Source: Bacteroidales bacterium (lineage in GTDB: Bacteria; Bacteroidota; Bacteroidia; Bacteroidales; UBA932). From it: 64,000 nucleotides of DNA. This document shows positions 26,785 through 34,896 of this stretch, piece by piece; the stretch's first letter is position 1; the number at the start of each line of letters is the position of its first letter. Both the position numbers and the translations under genes were made by a program. Under the pieces are notes generated by a model. That model was not told the DNA's origin, ran no database searches, and saw only the letters and a list, made by a program, of their open reading frames with translations. Location of the stretch: NCBI GenBank assembly GCA_016285455.1, contig JAEEQS010000001.1, forward strand, positions 310,001 to 374,000. The letters run 5' to 3'.

Positions 26785-27446
26785 GCAAGAGATTGTACAT
26801 TATAGTAGAGGGCCAGACCGAACAGGAGTTTGTTAAAACGGTACTTTTACCTTATTTCCAGACAAAAGGTATATATAATGTTCAGCCCATACTAATTCAT
26901 ACGAGCAAGTCAGGGAAAGGAGGATTTGTTAATTACACTCATCTCAAGAAAGATATAAAACGTTTACTAACTGAAACATCTTCTCGCGATATTGTTGTTA
27001 GTACATTTGTTGATTTCTTCCGTATTCCTAATAATGTGCCTGGATGGGATTTGGCCGTGACAAAGAACTCGCATTCAAAACAGGCCGATACAATACAAGC
27101 TGCTATAGGCAGCGATATTTCAGACTGCCGATTTGTTCCGTATATTCAGTTGCATGAATTCGAGGCACTGTTGTTTTCCAATAGCAATGGTTTTGCAGAA
27201 TACTTTGATTCATCTCAATACCAAGATGCTATGAAAATTATAGAGGAGTTCCCTAATCCAGAAGACATTAATGATAATCCGACTACAGCTCCATCCAAGC
27301 GCTTGCTAAAGATAAAGCCTAATTACCAGAAGGTTCTTGAGGGGAATCTTATCGCTATTGAGGTTGGAATTAACGATATGTTAAAGAGATGCCCACGTTT
27401 TGCTGCATGGGTAAACAAACTAGTGGAAATATGCGGTAAAAACTGA
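26781..27446 (+). CDS. DUF4276 (TOPRIM-like) putative effector
   Basis: 221 residues from the ATG that overlaps the ATPase stop; an in-frame upstream ATG at 26751 is less likely given that overlap. It begins LYIIVEGQTEQEF, the TOPRIM-like Glu motif of DUF4276, followed by STFVDFFRIP (candidate DxD-type acidic motif, here as VDFF) and YIQLHEFEALLFS, a hallmark of this family. By analogy with PARIS (AriA ATPase/AriB TOPRIM) and with AbiL-like pairs, it would be a nuclease held in check or activated by the ATPase. That role is inference; this family pair is known by association, not proven here. Confidence 0.8.
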   Translation: MSKRLYIIVEGQTEQEFVKTVLLPYFQTKGIYNVQPILIHTSKSGKGGFVNYTHLKKDIKRLLTETSSRDIVVSTFVDFFRIPNNVPGWDLAVTKNSHSKQADTIQAAIGSDISDCRFVPYIQLHEFEALLFSNSNGFAEYFDSSQYQDAMKIIEEFPNPEDINDNPTTAPSKRLLKIKPNYQKVLEGNLIAIEVGINDMLKRCPRFAAWVNKLVEICGKN

Positions 27447-27715
27447 AATGCTTTCAGTAAACTGAGTCGTCCAACTGGTCCGTCTCAAGAATTACAACAA
27501 AGCAGAATATCAAGTATCCTTTCTTCAGTAAGCTCTGTTCTGTGTCATGTCTATTAAAGATAGGAGAGAAGGAAATAAAGAGATAGAGATAGAAGAACAA
27601 TACTAGGATGGCTTTCTTTTTTTATTCTTTGGTCGGTTGAGAACACAAGGAACTATCGGACTTTAAGCAAAAAAAGACAGAAATAATAAGCCTTCTTTAA
27701 TCTATAAATAAAGCA
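27447..27715. other. AT-rich spacer, no gene seen
   Basis: 269 bases between the ATPase/DUF4276 pair and the phage-like fragment. Purine-rich runs and a T-run are present, but no hairpin, repeat or coding frame could be supported. Confidence 0.5.
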
Positions 27716-28018
27716 ATGTCTACCAATATTTTTCAAGAAATCGACAACCTTCATTCGCAGTGGTCTGCTATGGAAAAGATGGATAAGATGACCAAGTTAG
27801 GTTGGCTGATGGGGGAGAGGATGCGGCTGAATGGGTTGGCTAATCAGCTGGCGCTGTATGTGAGGGATTCTGGCGGATTCGTGAATGATGCCGAGAGGGC
27901 GTATGCTCGTGGGCTTCTTGAAATGATTCAGGCTGTAGATGTAGAAGGCGCAAAGACGGTGGATGAACTACGGAACGAAGCGGTAAAGGAACTTGCCAAA
28001 TACTTGATTCACGGCTGA
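27716..28018 (+). CDS. Small hypothetical protein, possibly phage or mobile-element derived
   Basis: 100 residues, mostly alpha-helical, no signal peptide or membrane segment. I do not recognise the family. The next small frame starts 3 bases after its stop, and the one after that encodes a lipoprotein of a type found in Bacteroidota prophages next to lysis genes, so a phage origin is likely. The GC content is higher than in the flanking defence genes (many GCG, CTG and GGG codons in the second half), supporting a separate origin. Confidence 0.5.
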   Translation: MSTNIFQEIDNLHSQWSAMEKMDKMTKLGWLMGERMRLNGLANQLALYVRDSGGFVNDAERAYARGLLEMIQAVDVEGAKTVDELRNEAVKELAKYLIHG

Positions 28019-28021
28019 GGG

Positions 28022-28162
28022 ATGACCTTCTTCGGGTGGATAGTGAACCACCGCAAGAACTGGCAGGAAGTAGCCGAGCTGCGGTGTGCGATACCGCACA
28101 TCAGCGACTGTCCTCATTGGGCTGACTGTCCTGAGCTTGACCAGTTGCAGCGTCAGCCGTAA
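28022..28162 (+). CDS. 46-residue ORF overlapping the lipoprotein gene
   Basis: Begins 3 bases after the 100-residue gene and reads MTFFGWIVNHRKNWQEV, ending QLQRQP. It overlaps the start of the lipoprotein frame by 77 bases in another frame, an arrangement reminiscent of nested Rz/Rz1-type lysis genes. Two CxxxC-like cysteine pairs (CAIPHISDC, CPHWADC). Coding status is supported mainly by spacing and by the tight packing with neighbours. Confidence 0.4.
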   Translation: MTFFGWIVNHRKNWQEVAELRCAIPHISDCPHWADCPELDQLQRQP

Positions 28163-28580
28163 GGCGATTATCTGCGAGTGGCTGATCAGCACGGAGGTGA
28201 CGACAAGGGATATGGTCTGGGTGCAAGTGGTGGTGGCCGTCCGCGACACCCTTCGCGAGGTGACCATCATCACCCTCCAGCAGAACGACCGGGGCGCAAC
28301 CCTCAAGCTGATACAGGTCACAGACTGCAAACGGGCCTCCCGCAGCCAGGACCTGCGAGAGAAAAGGGAACGAACGGAAGTCAGGGTTGATACCGTGTAT
28401 GTAGAGAAACAGTAAGAGAACACCCAGGCCGTTGCAGACCCTGGAATAACGATAAACAAAGACGGAACATTAACCGTGAACCGTACACCCTTAACCTTTA
28501 TGAAGTGGATTCTCGAAATCCTATGTGTATTGATAGTATTGGTAGTAACCATTAGAATCTGTTTGCGAAAGGCTCTCTAA
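28086..28580 (+). pseudogene. Phage-like lipoprotein gene interrupted by an in-frame stop
   Basis: From the GTG at 28086 the frame gives a lipoprotein signal (VLIGLTVLSLTSC, lipobox LTSC), a VRDTLREVTIITLQQN region and TEVRVDTVYVEKQ, then TAA at 28413-28415. The same frame continues past this stop as ENTQAVADPGITINKDGTL and ends in a transmembrane helix (WILEILCVLIVLVVTIRIC) with a stop at 28578-28580. Known relatives carry the VYVE..., TINKDGTL and C-terminal helix in a single protein, so I read this as one 164-codon gene broken by a nonsense mutation. Probably lysis-module debris of a prophage. Confidence 0.65.
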
Positions 28581-28704
28581 CGAGGGCCTCCGCATCAGTG
28601 CGTATGAACAAGAAACACTAAGTGATTTTTGCAGTGCCACAAAAATTAAAAAGGTAAGACATACAAAATAGGGTTAATTCGCGTTATATATGAAATGAAA
28701 AGTC

Positions 28705-28712
28705 TAACTTTG
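28705..28712 (+). promoter_or_regulatory. -7 element for the Panacea operon
   Basis: TAACTTTG, a match to TAnnTTTG, 45 bases upstream of the first gene of the three-gene Panacea module. No convincing -33 TTTG was found at the expected distance. Confidence 0.45.
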
Positions 28713-28757
28713 CATCTGAAATGTTGTTATTAAGAACAATAAAATAATCAAAAAAAT

Positions 28758-29387
28758 ATGAGACAGGTAGTTCAAGGAACGAATGTAATCGTGTTAGTAG
28801 GAGCTTGGAATATCGCAATATTCACTCCCGAATGGGTGAAAGCCAACTTGTTATCAGATGTTGACTTCAAGGTGCTCTTTCCGTCAATGGTGGGTTGTTC
28901 TCTGAAATTCCAAACAGAACTTCTTGCCTTTTGCATAGAGGGTAATCGCCTTCAATTTGAGGTTACCAAACAGGAAAGTTTGGACGATGCTTATGTCGAA
29001 ATAATACGGCTTTTGAGAATCATTTTACGCAAGTTAGCTCATACTCCTGTAAATGCAGTTGGAACAAATTATGTCTACGACTTTGATGCACCATTCGAGG
29101 TGTTGAATACACTTCAAGATAACAAGCCTTTACAGAGTATTGTTAAATTGATTGGTACCGGTGTAAAATCGCAGGCTCTTGTTAGAAAATTCGATATGGG
29201 TGAGAAGAAGGAACTGACATTGCGTTTGGAGTCAGTAGATAATGGTCATAATAGGATAGATTTTAATTTTAATTATAATGTGAATAATGCGGGCGAGATT
29301 ACGAACTTGCTGGGAGAAGATGATCAGCTTTTGATTCAGAATCAAGAATTGGCCCGTCGGATAATAGACGAAGTATATGGAGCATAA
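28758..29387 (+). CDS. Hypothetical protein, first gene of Panacea module
   Basis: 209 residues, no signal peptide or membrane segment. I do not recognise the family. It looks like an alpha/beta protein with an N-terminal hydrophobic strand (NVIVLVGAWNIAIFTPEW) and a C-terminal half rich in beta strands (RIDFNFNYNVNNAGE). It overlaps the SocA-like gene by 11 bases, and that gene abuts the third, so the three form one operon with its own -7 element. The role, whether third component, sensor or toxin, is unknown. Confidence 0.6.
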   Translation: MRQVVQGTNVIVLVGAWNIAIFTPEWVKANLLSDVDFKVLFPSMVGCSLKFQTELLAFCIEGNRLQFEVTKQESLDDAYVEIIRLLRIILRKLAHTPVNAVGTNYVYDFDAPFEVLNTLQDNKPLQSIVKLIGTGVKSQALVRKFDMGEKKELTLRLESVDNGHNRIDFNFNYNVNNAGEITNLLGEDDQLLIQNQELARRIIDEVYGA

Positions 29388-29988
29388 GTTTTCAGAGACA
29401 TCATCCTATTCGGATGTTGTATATACGTCGCTTGCAGATAAGCCTCAAACCAATCCCGTTGCTGTAGGTATTGCTCAGCCTGGTATGGGTAAAGTGGAGT
29501 TTAATGAGAGTAATGTTAAAGACATTCCCAGGAGCGAAATGGCAGAGCGGACTGTTTCAGTTTTTGATGTAGCGTGTTATATCTTGCATCAGTTGAAGCA
29601 GTGTACGACAATGAAACTCCACAAGTTGCTATACTATTGCCAGGCATGGACACTTGTGTGGGATGAACGTCCCCTTTTCCATGAACGAATTGAAGCATGG
29701 GCAAATGGTCCAGTCATCAGGGAACTTTTCATTTATCATAAAGGAATGTTCCAGATAAGTGAGTCGGACATGTCGCAGGGCAATGAACAATTGCTTAGCG
29801 ACCGTCAGCGTGGAAATATTGATGAAGTTTTGCGCTTTTATGGCTCAAAGTCTTCACAGTGGCTGATTGATCAGACCCATCTTGAAGCCCCTTGGATAGA
29901 TGCCCGAAAAGGTTTGTCGCAGACAGAGCGTGGTAATCGTGTCATTGAGAATGATGCCATGTACCAGTATTATTCGTCGTTGAAATAG
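29377..29988 (+). CDS. Panacea-domain (SocA/DUF4065-like) putative antitoxin
   Basis: 203 residues. After a disordered ~55-residue N-terminus the Panacea signature is clear: VFDVACYILHQL, MKLHKLLYYCQAWTL, then IEAWANGPVIRELF, and a C-terminal helix with LSQTERGN. Panacea-domain proteins are established antitoxins (SocA, PanA) that neutralise varied toxins encoded next door. The 11-base overlap with the preceding gene and the immediate start of the next (TAG directly followed by ATG) mean both neighbours are toxin candidates. The extended N-terminus is longer than in minimal SocA-like antitoxins and may be the toxin-specific neutralising segment. Confidence 0.82.
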   Translation: MEHKFSETSSYSDVVYTSLADKPQTNPVAVGIAQPGMGKVEFNESNVKDIPRSEMAERTVSVFDVACYILHQLKQCTTMKLHKLLYYCQAWTLVWDERPLFHERIEAWANGPVIRELFIYHKGMFQISESDMSQGNEQLLSDRQRGNIDEVLRFYGSKSSQWLIDQTHLEAPWIDARKGLSQTERGNRVIENDAMYQYYSSLK

Positions 29989-30645
29989 ATGCCTCGTAAG
30001 ATACCCGCTTCAGCCGCTTCTGCTTCGATTGTTAAAAAGAAACCTGCAACACAGGGCGACATAAACTTTGACTTGTTTCAGCCAGCGTGGAGAATTGGAA
30101 AGTTCGATTATTCTAGCCGCTGGGGACTTGCGTCGTTATTAGGCGAGTTCGTATATCACTTTGATGAAAGAACAGTGGAGAAAGTGATAGAAAAAGAGAA
30201 TGATGCCTTGTACAAAGTCTTGAAATCTCTCGATGGAAAGTTGTTTCCCTCTATAGACGATTTCTGGAATAAACTAGCAATGAAGTACAATTCCGTTATA
30301 CCAACTGATGTCCTCGAGCATCTATCACATGCTTTGGTACGTGAAGGCTTTCAGACACGAATTTATCCCAAGTTGGTGTCTTATGAGAGTAATACATGGA
30401 CAGAAATCTTACATTATACTCATAACCGAAAAGGCATGAATGTGACTAACAATCATCTTGTGCCTGTAGCTAACCTCAGCAAAGAAGCTCGCAAGCGTCT
30501 CGAAGAGTTGAAGTATGATGAGGACTATATTTTCTCACTAAGGATGGAAGCAAAGATCCGCATTTATGGATTCCGCATACAAAACTACCTTGAAATTCTT
30601 TGGGTAGATTTGAACCATGAAATCTATCCAGTGGATAATGATTGA
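29989..30645 (+). CDS. Putative toxin partner of the Panacea protein
   Basis: 218 residues starting directly after the stop of the Panacea gene. A basic Ala/Ser-rich N-terminus is followed by an alpha-helical region (FDLFQPAWRIGKFDYSSRWGLA) and a C-terminal segment, MEAKIRIYGFRIQNYLEILWVDLNHEIYP, whose RIYG...ILWxDxNHxxYP pattern resembles the end of RelE-like or related small RNase folds. This likeness is weak and from memory. Tight coupling to the antitoxin gene is the main evidence. It could instead be an accessory DNA-binding protein. Confidence 0.6.
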   Translation: MPRKIPASAASASIVKKKPATQGDINFDLFQPAWRIGKFDYSSRWGLASLLGEFVYHFDERTVEKVIEKENDALYKVLKSLDGKLFPSIDDFWNKLAMKYNSVIPTDVLEHLSHALVREGFQTRIYPKLVSYESNTWTEILHYTHNRKGMNVTNNHLVPVANLSKEARKRLEELKYDEDYIFSLRMEAKIRIYGFRIQNYLEILWVDLNHEIYPVDND

Positions 30646-30652
30646 AAAGATA

Positions 30653-31517
30653 ATGCCCCGCTAACCACGAACATCCTCAGGAACTGGTATCTACTATGTG
30701 ATGATGCGAGGTATCAACCACCATAATATCTTTGAGGGCGAGGAGGATAAATGCCAGTTTATCAATACCATCTACCGTCTGCTGGTGAAATATGATGATG
30801 ACGGCAACCCCTGTGGAAGCAACTGAACTTACTACGCCTACAGCCTGATGAGCGACCACTTCCATCTACTCATCCGCAAACGCGAAGAGAGCGTAGAGGA
30901 GACCGTGAAAGGCATTGCGAGCTCATACTTGTACTACTTTATTCGCAAGTACAGACTTGACGGACACCTGTTTAAAGAGCGCTTTAAGAGTGGGCCAGTC
31001 AATGATATGGCCTATTTCACGGTACTGCTTCGGTATATACACCACAATCCAGTGAAAGCGGGTACCGTGCAACGAGTTAAGGATTCTGAATATATTTCCT
31101 GGGGCTATTTTGAAGAGACAATAGAACCCTTATTCCAGATATGCGATACGGGAATAATGCTGAACAGGATTCCTTTCAGGGATTTAGAAGAGTGGAAGAA
31201 TGAGCCGTTGGATGATGAAGTCCAGTGCTTAGACAATGATAAAGACAGACCACGTTTGCGTCTTTCTGAGGCCCAGGTATGGCGAGAGATAATAAAGATA
31301 GCCAGTGTGAGCAACTCCAGCAGTTTTCAACAACTAGACAAAAATAACAACGAGAGCCGATGCGCGAGCGAACGCAAAGCCATGCTTGCATGAGCTTGCT
31401 GAGCGAGAAAGAGGACGACAAAAGTCAAGCATTACGGATGCAACTGGCTATTGGCGCGTCAGTTTGTCAGATGCAACGACTGGCAGGCTTGGGCCGAGGA
31501 ATAATCCAACGTGTATA
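30653..31517 (+). pseudogene. Inactivated REP-associated tyrosine transposase
   Basis: In one frame from ATG 30653 the RAYT layout can be read: GTGIYYVMMRGINHHNIF, HUH motif DHFHLLI, RYIHHNPVKAG and a long C-terminal part. TAA at codon 4 (30662-30664) and TGA at 30824-30826 interrupt it, and after 31393 the final HTH-like segment (LRMQLAIGASVCQMQRLAGLGRGI) is only readable in another frame up to 31517. The intact relatives carry this C-terminal segment. It is unlike the short intact RAYT at 4158, so it came from a different lineage. No REP-like repeat was recognised near it. Confidence 0.8.
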
Positions 31518-31880
31518 GACGGTGGAATGAACCTGTCCCCTGGCACTCCACCTGTCACTCCGATTTATAATGAGCCGCGCTTTAATTCACCCGATGCCCA
31601 AAGGACATATATTCTGGTAGGTAATAAACTGGACAAGACTGGTTACATTAACCGTGAAATCAAGAATAGCGCCACATAGGGAAAGAAAAACCTCATACAG
31701 CATATTGACGATGCCGGTCAACATTTCGACATTTATGTGCGTACTTGGAGTTCCATCTTCGATAATTTTGAGATAAGGCACAAGTTCCTGCTCGATAAGC
31801 TGCCGATGAAGCGCAAGGCGCTGATGGCGCAAGATAAGGATAACGAAGACCTTCACAAGATAGTGGAGTAAGCAAAAGAA
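31518..31880 (+). pseudogene. C-terminal remnant of an unidentified gene
   Basis: A readable frame at 31527-31871 gives GTPPVTPIYNEPRFNSP..., GNKLDKTGYINREIKNSAT, then TAG (31677-31679), then GKKNLIQHIDDAGQHFDIYVRTW and DNFEIRHKFLLDKLPMKRK ending at TAA. It looks like the C-terminus of a larger protein; the last part reminds me of ATP-binding proteins with 'DxYVxTWxxIxxxFxIRHKFL' ends, but I cannot name it. It stops just before the DUF262 gene, so a larger defence operon may have been truncated. Confidence 0.4.
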
Positions 31881-31885
31881 TAACT

Positions 31886-33079
31886 ATGGACAAGAAAGTA
31901 TATTACGGTGAGTACACGTTGAAGCATTGGATAGAACTGTTGCTGAGAAAGGATTTGGAGTTGCCTCCTTATCAGCGTAGTTTTGTGTGGACGGAAGAAC
32001 AGGTAAAGAGCTTCATAAAAGGTTTACAAGCTGATGGCTTTGTGCCACCAGTTACCATAGGTGTATGTAATTATGCCGGAGAGAATCATAATTTGATACT
32101 AGATGGTCAACAGCGCTTGTCAAGTCTGCTGTTGGCATATTTCAAGGTCTATCCCAAGAAGGATGCTTTCCCAAAAGATGAGGGTCAACTTGGACTGGCA
32201 GACGGTGGTGCTGAAGAAGACTACGGTGAGCCCGAGGTAGAGTATATCAATTGGTCTCTGCGGATGTTTGTTGATAAAGGACCTGCTGAACAGAAGGTGA
32301 CAGACTCGCTGAAACCAGAACAATACAACCAAGTTGCCTATGGAATACCTGCAGACTTCTTTGAATCAAAGTTCCTGCCATTCTCTTTCATCATACCAAA
32401 CGCTGCAACCGAGGCAGAGCAACACGAATTCTACTCAACTGTATTTCGGAACATCAATATCTTGGGGACACCTCTTAACCCGATAGAGAGCCGTCAATCG
32501 CTCTATTTCTTGAAGACAGGACTGAAAGATTTCTTTGACCCAGAGTGTTGTCGCAACTTAATGATAGAACTTGTTGGTAAGAATCAGGCCTACGATTTTG
32601 TTAGAACGATGTCTCTCCTGTCTCAGTATAAGAAAGAAGGCCGCTTTAACCGACTTGCTCAGAGCTACAAGCCACGGATGGAAAAATTCTTTGAGGAATA
32701 TATCTATGCCGTTGTGAAAGATAGGGCAGATGGTATGTTCGTCCAGTTCTCATCCATTATTCCCAATAAAGACTATGCTCCACGAATAGCTAAGCTTGCT
32801 ACTACGCTCCAGCGACTAGAGTACAATAAACTTCATTTCACGTCAATTATTGATGCTGATGTATATATGTTCGGTTTGGTGTATAATACAGTAATAGAAG
32901 GAAAGGATATAGACATTACAAGGAAAGATGACTTGCTGAATGCTCTCCAGTGCAAGGTAGCGAGCTTTAAACATGATGAGAGTCATAAAAACTCACCCTC
33001 ACTGTTGAAACATATGCGAAGCCGTGTTGAATATTCAGTAACTACATTCAATCGTTATGTCTTACGCTCAGCCTCTTAA
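31886..33079 (+). CDS. DUF262 domain protein (GmrSD/ParB-like nuclease fold)
   Basis: 397 residues. N-terminal DUF262: KDLELPPYQRSFVWTEEQV and the diagnostic DGQQR at 73-77 (LILDGQQRLSS). DUF262 is the N-terminal NTPase/DNA-recognition module of the modification-dependent GmrSD enzymes and of BrxU/SspE; here the C-terminal HNH (DUF1524) domain is absent, and the C-terminal half is alpha-helical with no motif I know. The next gene overlaps by 23 bases and encodes a HEPN-like protein, the arrangement known for DUF262 + MAE_28990/MAE_18760-like HEPN pairs. AT-rich, defence-island setting. Confidence 0.85.
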   Translation: MDKKVYYGEYTLKHWIELLLRKDLELPPYQRSFVWTEEQVKSFIKGLQADGFVPPVTIGVCNYAGENHNLILDGQQRLSSLLLAYFKVYPKKDAFPKDEGQLGLADGGAEEDYGEPEVEYINWSLRMFVDKGPAEQKVTDSLKPEQYNQVAYGIPADFFESKFLPFSFIIPNAATEAEQHEFYSTVFRNINILGTPLNPIESRQSLYFLKTGLKDFFDPECCRNLMIELVGKNQAYDFVRTMSLLSQYKKEGRFNRLAQSYKPRMEKFFEEYIYAVVKDRADGMFVQFSSIIPNKDYAPRIAKLATTLQRLEYNKLHFTSIIDADVYMFGLVYNTVIEGKDIDITRKDDLLNALQCKVASFKHDESHKNSPSLLKHMRSRVEYSVTTFNRYVLRSAS

Positions 33080-33824
33080 TCATATCCCATTTATCCTGAA
33101 GCCAGAAGCAGACTTGGTAAAGGAAGCTATGTGTTCGCTCAATGCTACGAGTGGTGGTATTGAGGCATACCCCATTTGTGGCTATATCCTTCATTCGTTG
33201 TTTTTAAAGTTGGCGGGAGCACAAGAGCAAAAACTGAAATGTATATGCTGGGAGATGGCCTGCCGAGACTATGACTATCGCTATGAGCGCTTTGAACGTA
33301 GTAGGTATAGCGAATGTTCTGACTATAAAGACAAGTGCATGGTATATAATGACCTCCTGAATGAGATAAAGAAGTATGATGAGGCATTCGTGATAGACGA
33401 TGCGCTGAAGAATCAAATATTGAATGATTGGAGAAACACGACACAACAGTTGTTTGATAATAGCTTATTGGTAAATAACTTTAGGAAAAGTTATGATGAG
33501 TATTTAGCCATGGTGACAGGTATTAATGATAAATGGATTATGAGCGATACTCAATTGCTCACAAAGCAAACTAATCTTGCACTAGTAGAAACTAGACCCA
33601 CCTGCGGAATGGCTTTGAATGAGATATTCGTAAAATATGTTTATAGAGAGCGAAACCGTTGTGCGCATAACACCAGGTCGTATCAGCACAACTTACCTTC
33701 GTTGAAGACGATGATAGCAGAGGACTTTAAATTGCAGAACTATTTTCTTTATATGTCGGTCTTGCTTTTGCTGGATACAATATATGTTAAACTTTTTGAG
33801 ACCTATTTGGAAAGAGTCAATTAA
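33057..33824 (+). CDS. HEPN-like putative RNase, partner of DUF262 protein
   Basis: 255 residues, all-alpha by eye, no signal peptide. The region YVYRERNRCAHNTRSYQHN contains Arg199-x4-His204 (RNRCAH), matching the Rx4-6H catalytic motif of HEPN RNases, followed by a hydrophobic helix typical of the family. It overlaps the DUF262 gene by 23 bases and is therefore translationally coupled. HEPN proteins paired with DUF262 were predicted to cut RNA after the DUF262 protein senses foreign or damaged DNA; this is family knowledge plus inference. Confidence in the HEPN call rests on a single motif and context. Confidence 0.65.
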   Translation: MSYAQPLNHIPFILKPEADLVKEAMCSLNATSGGIEAYPICGYILHSLFLKLAGAQEQKLKCICWEMACRDYDYRYERFERSRYSECSDYKDKCMVYNDLLNEIKKYDEAFVIDDALKNQILNDWRNTTQQLFDNSLLVNNFRKSYDEYLAMVTGINDKWIMSDTQLLTKQTNLALVETRPTCGMALNEIFVKYVYRERNRCAHNTRSYQHNLPSLKTMIAEDFKLQNYFLYMSVLLLLDTIYVKLFETYLERVN

Positions 33825-33886
33825 GAGGTAGATTTCTTTCAGGTTTTCGGGTGACAGGGGAGGCATTCACACAACTTTAATCAATT

Positions 33887-34675
33887 ATGGCAAAGAACGA
33901 TATATATACAAAGAAGAATTTGTCATCTATTCTCTGGAATTGTTACAATATCATAAGAGGTAATGATAAGTTGTCTCCGGAGGTGGCTTTCGACGAGATA
34001 AGTAAAGTTCTTTTTCTAAAAATATGTCAAGAGAGATACTATCCTTCTGCAGATGGCGTGTGTGGAGATGACGAATATAAGAGCGAAAAGAAGGAATACG
34101 AAGCGACCACTTCACAAGTATAATATTTACAGAAACTATTCCAAGAGACAAAAGAAAAGTATGCAGATGATGAGATATTTGAAAAATCGGAGAATCTCAG
34201 AATCAAGGAAAACAGTTTTGAGAGTATCCTGACAGAACTGAAAACCTATAATTTGGCGACCATCGATGATGATGTGAAAGGTTTGGCTTTCGAAAGTTTT
34301 CTGAGCAAGACTTTCGGGGGGGGGCTGGGACAGTTTTTCACACCTAGAACTATCTTAGATTTTATGTTAAACGTACTAGATCCAAAAGTTGGTGAAAAAC
34401 TCTGTGACCTTTGCTGTGGTTTCGGAGGTTTTTTGATAAAAGCGTTTGAATATGTAAGAAACCAGATAAACAGAGACTATCCTACAGAAGCTGAATGGAG
34501 AATAAAAGAACTTTCGAACAAACAGATATATGGGACTGACGCAAATCCTCGGATGACTCGTAAAGCTAAAATGAACATGATCATGCATGGCAATGGACAT
34601 AGCGGCGTGTTCCACCATGACGGATTGTTGAACATAGGAAATATAACTGACGGTTCATACGCCCTTATAAGATGA
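33887..34675 (+). pseudogene. hsdM: Type I restriction methyltransferase (HsdM), interrupted and truncated
   Basis: One frame shows the HsdM N-terminal helical domain (LSSILWNCYNIIRGNDKLSPEVAFDE..KVLFLK), TAA at 34121-34123, then the same frame continues with LKTYNLATIDDDVKGLAFESFL, the hallmark GQFFTPRTILDFM and the SAM-binding motif I region DLCCGFGGFLIKA. It stops at 34675 before the NPPY/F catalytic motif, so no activity is expected. A run of nine G (34316-34324) encodes GGG just before LGQFF, where other HsdM proteins have RGE-like residues. No hsdS or hsdR gene is nearby. 34676-34896 holds only short closed frames. Confidence 0.85.
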
Positions 34676-34896
34676 ATGATAATGTGAAGAATACATTTTC
34701 GGAAAATATAGAGGACATTACAGACGCTTCAGTTTTGACGGGTTCCGACCTACTATTGAATTAATCTCATCTATCATATCAAGAAAGATAATAAATGCCC
34801 AACAATCTTGAGCGAAAGCGGGGACGATTCTGGAGTAGCACAAGGCACTGAGTCCTTAGCTAATCAATTAGAGTGAGATAAACATCAAGGTAAATT

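Noticed and set aside
28413..28415. Stop-codon reassignment or readthrough
   Set aside because: In-frame stops are of different types (TAA here, TAA and TGA in the RAYT, TAA in HsdM, TAG in the 31.6 kb remnant) and occur only in genes with other damage. Intact genes nearby use normal stops.
27716..28580. Complete prophage
   Set aside because: Only a small lysis-like cluster is present; there are no structural, portal, terminase or integrase genes.
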